Source of the DNA: Caryophanales bacterium UBA5455
Lineage (GTDB): Bacteria; Bacillota_I; Bacilli_A; RFN20; CAG-826
Direction of reading: 5' to 3'
DNA length: 11,282 nucleotides
Assembly: GCA_002427365.1 (NCBI GenBank)
Contig: DIQT01000019.1
Location: 16,433-27,714 of the forward strand
Shown: piece after piece, positions 1 through 6,346 of the stretch
Layout of the letters: every line of letters starts with the position of its first letter
Position numbering within the stretch: the first letter of the stretch is position 1
The notes under the pieces: generated by a model
What the model was told of the DNA's origin: nothing
The model's database searches: none
What the model saw: the letters and a program-made list of their open reading frames with translations, nothing else
Program-made: the position numbers and the translations under genes

Positions 1-738
1 GGCGTTCTTTGGTTCATTATAAATATCAGTTGGTGTGCCAATTTGTTGAATTTTGCCGTCTTTCATCACAACAATCGTATCGGACATTGTTAATGCTTCT
101 TCTTGGTCATGTGTTACATAAATAAAAGTAATCCCAAGCTTTTCGTGCATCGCTTTTAATTCTAATTGCATGTCTTTACGCATTTTAAGGTCAAGCGCGC
201 CTAAAGGTTCATCAAGTAACAAGATTTCTGGTTCATTAACAATTGCCCGGGCAATCGCGACCCGTTGTTGTTGGCCACCAGAAAGCGTAGTAACATCGCG
301 GTCTTCAAATTCTTCAAGATCAACAAGCTTTAAAACACGCGTTACTTTTTCATCAATTTCTTCTTCACTATATTTAATCATTTTGATTTTGCTATTAGGA
401 AGTTGTTTAGGTAACTTCTTTAACTTCAAACCAAAAGCGATATTATCATAAACATCTAAATGGGGAAAAAGCGCATACCGTTGGAAAACGGTATTAATCG
501 GCCGCTTATATGGTGGTAAATTTGTAATATCGACACCATTAAGTTCAATCTTTCCAGCGTCCGGCATTTCAAAACCGGCGATCATTCGTAACGTCGTCGT
601 CTTACCACAACCAGAAGGCCCTAATAAAGTGATGAATTCGCCTTTTTTAATATATAAATTGAAATCATCAACAACGGTCGTCCCATCATAAACTTTCGAA
701 ACATTCGTTAGTTCAATGATTTTATTTTGTTTTTCCAT
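1..738 (-). CDS. potA: Spermidine/putrescine-type ABC transporter ATP-binding protein, C-terminus missing (runs off window)
   Basis: ATPase subunit that would power polyamine import from the cytoplasmic face of a PotABCD-type permease. The 246 visible codons hold a whole nucleotide-binding domain in order: Walker A GPSGCGKTT near residue 40, Q-loop in VFQRYALFPH near 86, signature LSGGQQQR near 152, Walker B ILLLDEPLGALD near 172, and switch histidine in VTHDQEEA near 209. The phrase QRYALFPH and the unbroken DEPLGALD are typical of the PotA/MalK/UgpC group. An insertion of about ten residues, rich in Lys and Glu, sits between Q-loop and signature. The ATG at 738 follows a strong GGGAGGGAG ribosome binding site. 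The regulatory C-terminal domain (about 100 residues in PotA) lies beyond position 1, and potB/C/D would be expected there. PotA is the best fit by motif wording, but another CUT1-like importer is possible. Confidence 0.88.
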   Translation of the reverse strand, partial: MEKQNKIIELTNVSKVYDGTTVVDDFNLYIKKGEFITLLGPSGCGKTTTLRMIAGFEMPDAGKIELNGVDITNLPPYKRPINTVFQRYALFPHLDVYDNIAFGLKLKKLPKQLPNSKIKMIKYSEEEIDEKVTRVLKLVDLEEFEDRDVTTLSGGQQQRVAIARAIVNEPEILLLDEPLGALDLKMRKDMQLELKAMHEKLGITFIYVTHDQEEALTMSDTIVVMKDGKIQQIGTPTDIYNEPKNA

Positions 739-834
739 TATGACTCCCTCCCATAAGGTCTAGATTTAGGAATAACCCCCAGAAAAGAGTGCCCCTTAGT
801 TGTTTATCATTTAACAAAAATTCAGCACGATAAG

Positions 835-863
835 AATATAAGCGAAAACGCATCAATTTGCAA
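835..863 (-). promoter_or_regulatory. Predicted sigma-A-type promoter of potA
   Basis: Read on the minus strand: TTGCAA, 17-base spacer, TATATT. Transcription would start near 828, giving a leader of about 90 bases before the potA start at 738. I saw no clear riboswitch or operator in that leader. This is a by-eye consensus match only. Confidence 0.45.
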
Positions 864-1020
864 TCAAAATTATTGCTGATTATTTCTTTTTTCATAAATC
901 ATATGATTTGCTTGTCTACGTCTAGATTTTTTCATTGTTTTTTTTAGGCGTTTTTCGCATGTTTTTTTATCATTTTTTTCGTGTTTATTTTATATCTTTC
1001 ATCGTATTTTTTCTTCAGTT

Positions 1021-1042
1021 TGCTATAATAAGTTCGAGGTGA
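1021..1042 (+). promoter_or_regulatory. Extended -10 promoter and ribosome binding site of the lipoprotein gene
   Basis: TGCTATAAT at 1021-1029 is a perfect extended -10 (TGnTATAAT); no good -35 is visible 16-18 bases upstream, as is common for this class. GAGGTGA at 1036-1042 is a strong Shine-Dalgarno sequence five bases before ATG 1048. Transcription would begin near 1036, so the Shine-Dalgarno sequence would sit at the very 5' end of the mRNA with a leader of only about 12 bases. The spacing also favours ATG 1048 over the in-frame GTG at 1039, which lies inside the ribosome binding site. Confidence 0.7.
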
Positions 1043-1047
1043 ATGAA

Positions 1048-2109
1048 ATGAGATTTAAACATACATCTATTTTGGCATTAACTGCAACTTTTTTATTAGC
1101 AGGTTGTGGTTCGACCCCTGTTAGCGATAAAGCAAATTTAGATTTAGGCGTTTACACTAAATCAACGCTTGTTGATACACCGAGCCAAGATATTACAAGT
1201 GAACTAAACCGTAAAAACGACTTTATGATTATTTTATATGAACCAAGTTGTGCCTGTTGGACGGAGTTTCGTGATTCGGTTGTTAAGACGTTATTAAAAG
1301 AAGTAAGCTTCCCGATTTACTTTATTAAAACAAAAGATACGACATCAACGTTTGGTGGATTATTTGAAGGAATCGCGACAACGCTCGCGGACACTCCAAT
1401 CGTTGGTATTTATGAAAAAGGTGAACTTAAAACTTCTCTTCGTTATAAATATAATGACACACGCTTTAGTGATTACACGACATTTAAAAGTTGGCTTGAT
1501 GAAAAAGTAAATTATCCAAAATCAATTTTCCGCGTTAATGAAAGTGGACTTAATTCATTACTAGCAAGTAATAATAAATTTTATGTTTATTACACTTTAA
1601 ATGCATGTCCCGATTGTAGTTACTTCTTAAACGCTTTCTTATTTGACTATGTACGAAGTCATAACTTAAAGCATCCAATTTATTATATCGATACTGGTGA
1701 AGCGTTTGGCTGGCGAAGTGACCGCTGGAATGAAGTGATGGGAATTTATGGAGTTAGTAATGCGGTTAATAGGACATTTGGCTACGATAAAGGCTTTGTT
1801 CCAACACTGCAATATATCGAAGGCGATGGAACCGATTATGTTAGCCTTGGTGACATATCGCCCATCTTAAAAGATATGCTTGTAACAAGTAATGATGCGG
1901 TTGAATTAGTAAATGAAGAATATCGTTTCGCTCGGACATTCTTTGATGGGACACGCCCACTAGCGTATACATCAAAAAACTTAAGTAACGAAGTTATTGC
2001 TTCGAGCTTGGTTGATGTAACCGATACATCAATTAAATTAAATCGGGCCCAGGGCTTTAGTAAGTATTATGAACCCATCGCAAAAGAGTTCTTTGCTTAT
2101 TATGGCTAG
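1048..2109 (+). CDS. Lipoprotein with two thioredoxin-like domains
   Basis: A 353-residue exported lipoprotein. Residues 1-20 form a lipoprotein signal: short basic start, hydrophobic core, lipobox LLAGC with the lipidated Cys at 20. The rest reads as two thioredoxin-like halves. The first (about 50-155) has a strand-like FMIILYEPS followed by CAC (Cys68, Cys70) and a TP pair at 116-117 where the cis-proline loop would fall. The second (about 165-300) has FYVYYTLNACPDC with a proper CxxC (Cys187, Cys190) and GFVPTL with Pro near 252. The second half therefore has both hallmarks of a redox thioredoxin fold; the first has a CxC instead of CxxC. The protein would sit on the outer face of the membrane, and a role in disulfide reduction or exchange is inference. 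It has its own promoter and terminator, so it is monocistronic. No gene symbol is assigned because I cannot match it to a named family such as TlpA or ResA. Confidence 0.8.
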   Translation: MRFKHTSILALTATFLLAGCGSTPVSDKANLDLGVYTKSTLVDTPSQDITSELNRKNDFMIILYEPSCACWTEFRDSVVKTLLKEVSFPIYFIKTKDTTSTFGGLFEGIATTLADTPIVGIYEKGELKTSLRYKYNDTRFSDYTTFKSWLDEKVNYPKSIFRVNESGLNSLLASNNKFYVYYTLNACPDCSYFLNAFLFDYVRSHNLKHPIYYIDTGEAFGWRSDRWNEVMGIYGVSNAVNRTFGYDKGFVPTLQYIEGDGTDYVSLGDISPILKDMLVTSNDAVELVNEEYRFARTFFDGTRPLAYTSKNLSNEVIASSLVDVTDTSIKLNRAQGFSKYYEPIAKEFFAYYG

Positions 2110-2129
2110 AAAAATTTAAAGCCAATATA

Positions 2130-2160
2130 AAAACGCTCTAATAATGGAGCGTTTTCTTTT
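2130..2160. terminator. Bidirectional terminator between convergent genes
   Basis: AAAACGCTC (2130-2138) and GAGCGTTTT (2147-2155) form a perfect 9-bp stem with an 8-base loop. The plus strand continues in T-rich sequence, and the minus-strand reading is also followed by TTTTTATATT, so it can end both the lipoprotein transcript and the converging GNAT-like transcript, which stops at 2171. Confidence 0.85.
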
Positions 2161-2170
2161 TGTCTAATTT

Positions 2171-3313
2171 TTAGTCTAATAACGTAATTGGGGCGACAAA
2201 GGCTGCCCGTCGTTTATGGCGCTTATGATCAAGAATTTTCCACATCGAGTTAACTGCTTCGTTTGTGACGAGTTCAGGACCTGTTTCCGCGTATTTAATA
2301 CCGTTTTTAATCGCGTTATTAATTGATTGTTCATAGATTAGCGATAAGATACCCGTTTTTTGATATTCTTCTTTAATTGCGACTAAGAGCATATCAAGAA
2401 CTTTTTCTTTCTTTAACGCACGTAAGACACCAATCCAACCAAAGGGTAATAATTTCCCTTTAGAACGTTTTAAAGCGAAGGAAGGCGTTGGTATTGATAA
2501 GCCAAACCCAACAACTTTATCGTTTTCATCAAGAACGATATGAACGTAATCTAAATGCACTAAATCAATATATTGCCCAACAAGTTGATCGATTTGAGCG
2601 GGGTCATTAGGAATATAACCATATAAATCTTTATATGTTTCATCCACAAGTTCAATCGCTTCTTTAACATAATGAATTTGATGCTTTTTTAGATATCGTT
2701 TATTTGTAAACTCTAATAAACGGAGATTACTTTTCTTCCGCGTAAATTCAGCGACTTTACTAAGCCGTTCTGGCATCGCTTCTGGGATATAAACACGGTA
2801 TTCATTCCACACCGCATCTTCTACAAAACCAAGTTTCCGGAAATGTTCAACATAATATGGGGGATGATAAAAAGTCGCAAACATATTATGATATTCAAAC
2901 CCTTCAATTAATAAACCTTCTTTATCTTGGTCATTAAAGCCAAGTGGCCCAACGAGTTCATTCATGCCATGAGCCTTACCATACTCCGCGACCGCGCGGA
3001 TCAGTGCTTTTGTCACTTCGATATCATCAATCATATCAATTCGATTAAAGCGCATGCGTTTTTCGTTATATTTTTCGTTTGTCCGTTTGTTTAAGATGCC
3101 GCAAATCCGTCCAACAATTTCACCATCTTTATACGCGAGATATAAAACAAAATCCGCATATACAGCAGCGTGGTTTCGTTTTGGATCAAGGTTTACCATT
3201 TCATCTTCAAAAATGTAGGGAGTAAACTCTTCAACATCTTTGAAAAGCTTCACAGGAAAATTAATAAACTTTCGTAATAATCGTTTGTTTGTCACTTCAA
3301 CAATTTCGATCAT
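2171..3313 (-). CDS. GNAT-like N-acetyltransferase family protein (YghO-like), function unknown
   Basis: A 380-residue soluble protein. The N-terminal half resembles an acyl-CoA N-acetyltransferase fold: the stretch LAYKDGEIVGRICGILN (about 59-75) has the usual beta-turn-beta pattern of GNAT strands, followed by DDIEVTKALIRAVAEYGKAHG and VGPLGFND, phrases I associate with a widespread uncharacterised family related to E. coli YghO. The C-terminal half (about 200-380) may be a second GNAT-like lobe, with VVGFGLSIP as a strand-like segment. No substrate can be deduced. ATG 3313 is chosen over the upstream in-frame GTG at 3340 because GGAG lies eight bases before it, the family normally begins at MIEI, and the promoter start point falls near 3338. 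It ends at a shared terminator, and its own promoter lies at 3345-3372, so it is probably monocistronic. Confidence 0.78.
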   Translation of the reverse strand: MIEIVEVTNKRLLRKFINFPVKLFKDVEEFTPYIFEDEMVNLDPKRNHAAVYADFVLYLAYKDGEIVGRICGILNKRTNEKYNEKRMRFNRIDMIDDIEVTKALIRAVAEYGKAHGMNELVGPLGFNDQDKEGLLIEGFEYHNMFATFYHPPYYVEHFRKLGFVEDAVWNEYRVYIPEAMPERLSKVAEFTRKKSNLRLLEFTNKRYLKKHQIHYVKEAIELVDETYKDLYGYIPNDPAQIDQLVGQYIDLVHLDYVHIVLDENDKVVGFGLSIPTPSFALKRSKGKLLPFGWIGVLRALKKEKVLDMLLVAIKEEYQKTGILSLIYEQSINNAIKNGIKYAETGPELVTNEAVNSMWKILDHKRHKRRAAFVAPITLLD

Positions 3314-3344
3314 AGGCGGTTCTCCAATCTTTAAATGCACCTAA

Positions 3345-3372
3345 ATTATAACAATTATTTATAAAATGTAAA
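3345..3372 (-). promoter_or_regulatory. Predicted promoter of the GNAT-like gene
   Basis: Minus strand TTTACA (3372-3367), 16-base spacer, perfect TATAAT (3350-3345). The predicted start point near 3338 gives a leader of about 25 bases before ATG 3313. Confidence 0.7.
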
Positions 3373-3432
3373 TTTATTGTTATATTTTGTTTCGCATTGT
3401 ATTAATAATAGCAAATTTTAGGATAGACAACA

Positions 3433-3802
3433 CTAAAAATAGTAACTAGCTATAATTGCCGCGCTTTGATGAATAAAGCCATCTAATAGCGGATGGAAAT
3501 CGTTTCCGCCAAGCCGTTTCATTATGTTCATCGTTACTTCCAATGATGATATGAATATCTTCAATCGAGCCTTCAAAAACAGCGGCATGGACATCACAAA
3601 GTTAAATAACAGCGCTCACCGGCATTCCTTCATCCATTAACGCTTGTTCCATTTGAATAATTTCTGCGGTGGAAACATTATCAAAGTGTTTTTTAAATTT
3701 AGCTTTTGCTTCTTCTAGTGACGCTCCTTTATGAAGCATCATAATTATTTACTTTAATTTTTCTTGACGGTTAACGCCATTATTGTTTATTAATTCACTC
3801 AT
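3433..3802 (-). pseudogene. Degraded DUF438 gene (N-terminal remnant, two in-frame stops, probable frameshift)
   Basis: Reading from ATG 3802 gives MSELINN, RQEKLK, then TAA (3751-3749), then KGASLEEAKAKFKKHFDNVS, EIIQMEQALMDEGMPVSAV, a second TAA (3604-3602), then LCDVHAAVFEGSIEDIH. These phrases match the N-terminal DUF438 domain, which in intact proteins of about 400 residues is followed by hemerythrin-like and PAS domains. Both stops replace residues inside otherwise well-kept sequence. After about 3545 the frame ends in an unlike tail at TAG 3448-3446, while the neighbouring frame reads on as GGNDFHPLLDGFIHQSAA to a stop at 3435-3433, suggesting a frameshift or the end-point of a large deletion. 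An AAAGGA ribosome binding site and an extended -10 remain upstream. Decay looks recent, because codons around the stops are intact. The DUF438 assignment is recalled from the family pattern and is quite firm; the origin of the tail is unknown. Confidence 0.82.
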
Positions 3803-3837
3803 ATCTAAATCCTTTTTCTTTCTATTTCGTTACCTTG

Positions 3838-3846
3838 ATAATAGCA
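3838..3846 (-). promoter_or_regulatory. Relic promoter (extended -10) of the DUF438 pseudogene
   Basis: Minus strand TGCTATTAT is a good extended -10, about 36 bases upstream of the pseudogene ATG. No convincing -35 is present. It may still drive a short untranslated or truncated transcript. Confidence 0.4.
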
Positions 3847-3886
3847 ATTGTGGCGCATTTAACTAATTAAATGATTAAAATAAATT

Positions 3887-3915
3887 AAAAAAGCTAAGGG
3901 AATTCCCTAGTTTTT
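3887..3915 (-). terminator. Terminator of the beta-eliminating lyase gene
   Basis: On the minus strand CTAGGG, loop AATT, CCCTTAG (one bulged base) is followed by CTTTTTTAATT. It lies about 30 bases after the lyase stop and separates that gene from the DUF438 pseudogene. A weaker T-run on the other side makes it possibly bidirectional. Confidence 0.8.
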
Positions 3916-3939
3916 CTACTTTATAATTTTAAGTTACTT

Positions 3940-5388
3940 TTACACTAAATCAGGAAAATCTTCTTTAAATGCTTTTAGTAAGTTTTCTTGCCAATTATTA
4001 ATCGGCGCGAGTTCACCAAAGAAGAAGCGAAGTGTTTCAGGTTCTTTAATAAACTTCATGCCACCCACTAAATGGCGATGTTCATATAACCAAATAATCC
4101 GGTCAATTGCGTAGTTAATTTGCGAAAGGGTATAAACTCTCCGCGGAATTGCTAAACGTAATAATTCCATATCTGCGAGCTTTTCACTGCCATCGGGATT
4201 TCTTTGTTCGGATAATGTCCCCCGTTCCATCCCGCGAATTCCACTAATAAGATATAAAGCGGCCGCAAGAGAAGCGGAGGGGTATTCTTCTTGCGCAATA
4301 TGCGGTAAGAAGCGTCTTGCATCGACATGAGCGCCTAAACCACCTGCGGGTGTAATCATTGGAACATCATATTTTACTAAGGTATTAACCATGTATTCAA
4401 TAAATTGTGGTCCTTGGGCAATGACTTCTTCTTCCATTGTTTCTTCTAACCCAACCGCGATTGCTTCCATTTCTTTCGTGGACATGCCCCCATACGTTAA
4501 GAAGCCTTCATACATGACAACAAAGCCTTTCATTGATTCATGAAGATCTTTATCTTTAACTAAGATTCCCCCACCTTTAGCAAAGCCAAATTTCCGAGCG
4601 GAGAAATAAACAATATCGAATAAACCACAAAACTCTTTCGTAATATCTTTAATTGAAACATCTTTATATTGCTCTTCCCGGTTTTTAATAAAGTGTAAGT
4701 TATCTTGAAGTAAACTTGCATCTAACATTGAAAGGACGCCTTTTTCTTTACACATAGCGGTAACAGCTTTGGCGTTTTCCATCGAGATTGGTTGCCCACC
4801 AATTAGGTTGGTACCAGCTTCAAGCCGCAAGAAAGCAATGTCTTCTTTACGATATTTTTTAAAGTACGCTTCAAGTTTATTTAAATCAAGATTGCCTTTA
4901 AATGGATGATTACTTCTAAAGTCTAATCCTTCATCAATTACGAGTTCATCAACAATACCACCCATTGCCACAATATGACCTTTGGTTGTAGTAAAGTGAT
5001 AGTTCATTGGAACTCTTTGCCCGGGTTTTACAAGCGTTTTAGCAAGAATGTGTTCACACGCTCTTCCTTGGTGAGCGGGTAAAAAGTATGGTAAACCTAA
5101 TAACGAGGTTACCTTTTCTTCTAAGCGATAATAAGTTTGACTGCCCGCATAAGCATCATCTGCTTGCATTGAGGCCGCAAGTTGATTATCACTATTAGCG
5201 TTAACACCGCTATCAGTAAGCATATCTAAAAAGACATCAGCGCTTTTTAAGAGGAACGTATTATACCCGGCTTTTTTCATTGAAGAATACCGCGCATCAA
5301 CATCTAACAGATGTGTTTGTTGCACAATTTTCACTTTGTGCATTTCAAGCGGTTGGGAGGGCAAATATTTCATTGTTACTTTTTTCAT
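3940..5388 (-). CDS. PLP-dependent beta-eliminating lyase (tyrosine phenol-lyase / tryptophanase family)
   Basis: A 482-residue fold-type I PLP enzyme, slightly longer than the usual 455-475. Family members split Tyr or Trp into phenol or indole, pyruvate and ammonia. Against remembered Citrobacter tyrosine phenol-lyase, conserved points are LLTDSG (57-61), DDAYAGS with Tyr80 (Tyr71), HQGRA (106-110), FTTT with Thr133 (Thr124), Asn194 (Asn185), Asp223 (Asp214), Lys266 in SARK as the PLP lysine (Lys257), Arg389 in MERG (Arg381), Arg411 in LLRLAIPRR (Arg404) and Phe455-456 (Phe448-449). MERG and FTTT favour the tyrosine enzyme; tryptophanase has Ile-Gly in place of Arg-Gly. Oddly, the arginine after DAT/DSA that contacts the PLP ring oxygen (Arg217) is Leu226 here, and the pre-lysine residue is Arg265 rather than Lys. 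Substrate is therefore uncertain, and automatic pipelines may call it tnaA. ATG 5388 follows AAAGGAG. It is controlled by a T-box leader and is monocistronic. Confidence 0.88.
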   Translation of the reverse strand: MKKVTMKYLPSQPLEMHKVKIVQQTHLLDVDARYSSMKKAGYNTFLLKSADVFLDMLTDSGVNANSDNQLAASMQADDAYAGSQTYYRLEEKVTSLLGLPYFLPAHQGRACEHILAKTLVKPGQRVPMNYHFTTTKGHIVAMGGIVDELVIDEGLDFRSNHPFKGNLDLNKLEAYFKKYRKEDIAFLRLEAGTNLIGGQPISMENAKAVTAMCKEKGVLSMLDASLLQDNLHFIKNREEQYKDVSIKDITKEFCGLFDIVYFSARKFGFAKGGGILVKDKDLHESMKGFVVMYEGFLTYGGMSTKEMEAIAVGLEETMEEEVIAQGPQFIEYMVNTLVKYDVPMITPAGGLGAHVDARRFLPHIAQEEYPSASLAAALYLISGIRGMERGTLSEQRNPDGSEKLADMELLRLAIPRRVYTLSQINYAIDRIIWLYEHRHLVGGMKFIKEPETLRFFFGELAPINNWQENLLKAFKEDFPDLV

Positions 5389-5410
5389 TCTTATTTCTCC
5401 TTTTGTTAAT

Positions 5411-5439
5411 AAAAAAACTCATCCTGCTAAGGACGAGTT
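5411..5439 (-). terminator. Regulated terminator of the T-box leader
   Basis: Minus strand AACTCGTCC, loop TTAGCA, GGATGAGTT, then a run of seven T. The nine-pair stem contains one G-T pair. Its 5' arm is shared with the antiterminator, so the two structures exclude each other. It ends about 20 bases before the lyase start codon. Confidence 0.92.
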
Positions 5440-5616
5440 GTGAAATCGTGGTACCACCTTAATTTGCTACAGTTGTAGCCTTAATATTAGTTAAATGGAA
5501 CTAACACCAGTTCGACTCAAAATTGTGTAATTCATAACACCTTGACGAAACACTTCCACCAACCGTATTCTCTCTTAACGTTTTAAGGGTTATTACTTGT
5601 CAATTCATCACTGTCG
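5411..5616 (-). promoter_or_regulatory. T-box leader, tyrosine-type (specifier UAC)
   Basis: A complete tRNA-sensing attenuator on the minus strand. Stem I is closed by CGAC (5616-5613) with GTCG (5516-5513). Above a GTGATGA kink-turn-like segment, AATTG pairs with CAATT and ATAAC with GTTAT. Between them the specifier loop has AGTA on the 5' side and GAATTACA on the 3' side, placing UAC (5529-5527, Tyr) in the usual register before a purine. AGAGAG and GGTTGGTGGAAG lie in the distal part of stem I. GCTAC/GTAGC (5479-5466) is stem III. The T-box motif AAGGTGGTACCACG (5460-5447) forms the antiterminator: AAGG with CCTT, a 7-base UGGUACC bulge, and ACGA with UCGU. UGGU pairs with a tRNA end having discriminator A, which suits tRNA-Tyr rather than tRNA-Trp (G). 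Uncharged tRNA-Tyr should switch the lyase on. The specifier frame is the main uncertainty (UUA or ACA if shifted). Confidence 0.93.
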
Positions 5617-5637
5617 ATAAATATTGAGAATATCGAT

Positions 5638-5666
5638 AGTCTATAATCTTTTAAATATTAAAGCAA
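5638..5666 (-). promoter_or_regulatory. Candidate promoter of the T-box/lyase transcript
   Basis: Minus strand TTGCTT, 17-base spacer, TAGACT; the start point would be near 5631, about 15 bases before stem I. The match is weak and is supported mainly by position. Confidence 0.35.
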
Positions 5667-5719
5667 TCATAAATTTATTAAACATTTATGAAAGCGCTAT
5701 ACAAATTTATTTGTTAAAA

Positions 5720-6070
5720 CTAATTTTCGCTAAAGTCCACATCAATTACTGGATTTTCAAGCGCAACTTCAATATGCCGCCAGTTGAATTTTTCGATTTT
5801 TGGATATGTCCAAAACACATAAATTCCAAATGTAATCGCGGTTAGTAAGAAGTTAACAAATAGTTCTTTAAACATTTCTAAACCGGTCGCTGTATATTTC
5901 ATTTTTTTGCCATCATACGTCACATGATCATAATACCAAACGTAATGATAAACGAGTACCCACGGAACTATTAAATAAAGTGTAAATGCACTCGCAAAGC
6001 CTAATAAACCAACAATTAACAAATGTTTAAAACATTCCCATGGTGTTGCGTCAAAACTAAATTTTTTCAT
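5720..6070 (-). CDS. Small two-helix membrane protein, DUF898/YjgN-like
   Basis: A 116-residue protein. After a short start (MKKFSFDATPWECFKH) come a hydrophobic helix (about 19-40), a linker HVTYDGKKMKYTATGLEMF (about 48-66), a second helix (about 67-87, FLLTAITFGIYVFWTYPK) and a polar tail. The linker and the GIYVFW segment recall the repeated unit of the YjgN/DUF898 inner-membrane family, which usually has several such units in 300-400 residues; this would be a single unit. Function is unknown. ATG 6070 is chosen because GAGGTGA lies seven bases before it and the promoter falls at 6093-6121; a longer reading from 6121 would place coding sequence across that promoter. No strong terminator follows; a short ACAAAT/ATTTGT repeat at 5700-5713 is the only candidate, so some read-through toward the T-box leader is possible. 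Confidence 0.72.
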   Translation of the reverse strand: MKKFSFDATPWECFKHLLIVGLLGFASAFTLYLIVPWVLVYHYVWYYDHVTYDGKKMKYTATGLEMFKELFVNFLLTAITFGIYVFWTYPKIEKFNWRHIEVALENPVIDVDFSEN

Positions 6071-6092
6071 AATTTTCACCTCTATGTATATG

Positions 6093-6121
6093 ATTTTACC
6101 ATTCAAGTATTGACTAAACAA
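6093..6121 (-). promoter_or_regulatory. Predicted promoter of the DUF898-like gene
   Basis: Minus strand TTGTTT (6121-6116), 17-base spacer, TAAAAT (6098-6093), with TGG just before the -10 (extended -10). The start point near 6086 gives a leader of about 16 bases carrying the ribosome binding site. Confidence 0.68.
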
Positions 6122-6245
6122 TCGAACTTATACTTATGTTGGTGAAATTTGTTTAGATTACTTTAAGCATATCTAATTTAGCGCTAAATCTCCTTTGAAT
6201 AAGCAAAGCGTTTTAATTTAGGAATACATTTATTTAAATATTCGA

Positions 6246-6251
6246 TATAAT
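6246..6251 (+). promoter_or_regulatory. Candidate -10 of the VTT-domain gene
   Basis: A perfect TATAAT with only a weak -35 (AATACA, 17 bases upstream). The leader would be about 90 bases. I found no recognisable riboswitch in it. Confidence 0.4.
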
Positions 6252-6346
6252 AAGTATGTAACTAATTTATCATCTTTGCGGTTCACACTTCGATTCTGTA
6301 GTGATTTAAAGAATATTATCTTAGATACAACATTAATAGGTGAAAA

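Larger units (their letters stand above)
739..1047. other. Divergent intergenic region between potA and the lipoprotein gene
   Basis: About 310 bases without a gene. It holds the potA leader and promoter on the minus strand and the lipoprotein promoter at its right end. The section from about 880 to 1020 is dominated by runs of T on the plus strand (several of six to eight). I found no hairpin before these runs, so they do not look like terminators, and I see no open frame or RNA gene. Confidence 0.6.

Noticed and set aside
170..451. Open frame antisense to potA
   Set aside because: Serine-rich shadow of a clear ABC ATPase, with no ribosome binding site.
880..1020. T-runs upstream of the lipoprotein gene as terminators
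   Set aside because: No stem-loop precedes them; they look like AT-rich promoter DNA.
1039..1047. GTG start for the lipoprotein, three codons upstream
   Set aside because: It lies inside the GAGGTGA ribosome binding site; ATG 1048 has correct spacing.
3314..3340. GTG start for the GNAT-like protein, nine codons upstream
   Set aside because: ATG 3313 has a well-placed GGAG and matches the usual family start; the GTG would be almost at the predicted transcription start.
3602..3751. Recoding (selenocysteine or TGA-as-Trp) to explain the stops in the DUF438 remnant
   Set aside because: Both stops are TAA, and Trp in the window is encoded by TGG; decay is simpler.
5411..5616. tnaC-like leader peptide or Trp-type attenuator
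   Set aside because: No short Trp-containing frame with a ribosome binding site is evident, and the T-box explains the whole leader; UGGU does not suit the G discriminator of tRNA-Trp.
5624..5845. Plus-strand open frame over the T-box promoter and DUF898-like gene
   Set aside because: Overlaps a better-supported minus-strand gene and has no ribosome binding site or family features.
6071..6121. Longer N-terminus for the DUF898-like protein
   Set aside because: This stretch contains a good extended -10 promoter and the ribosome binding site of ATG 6070.
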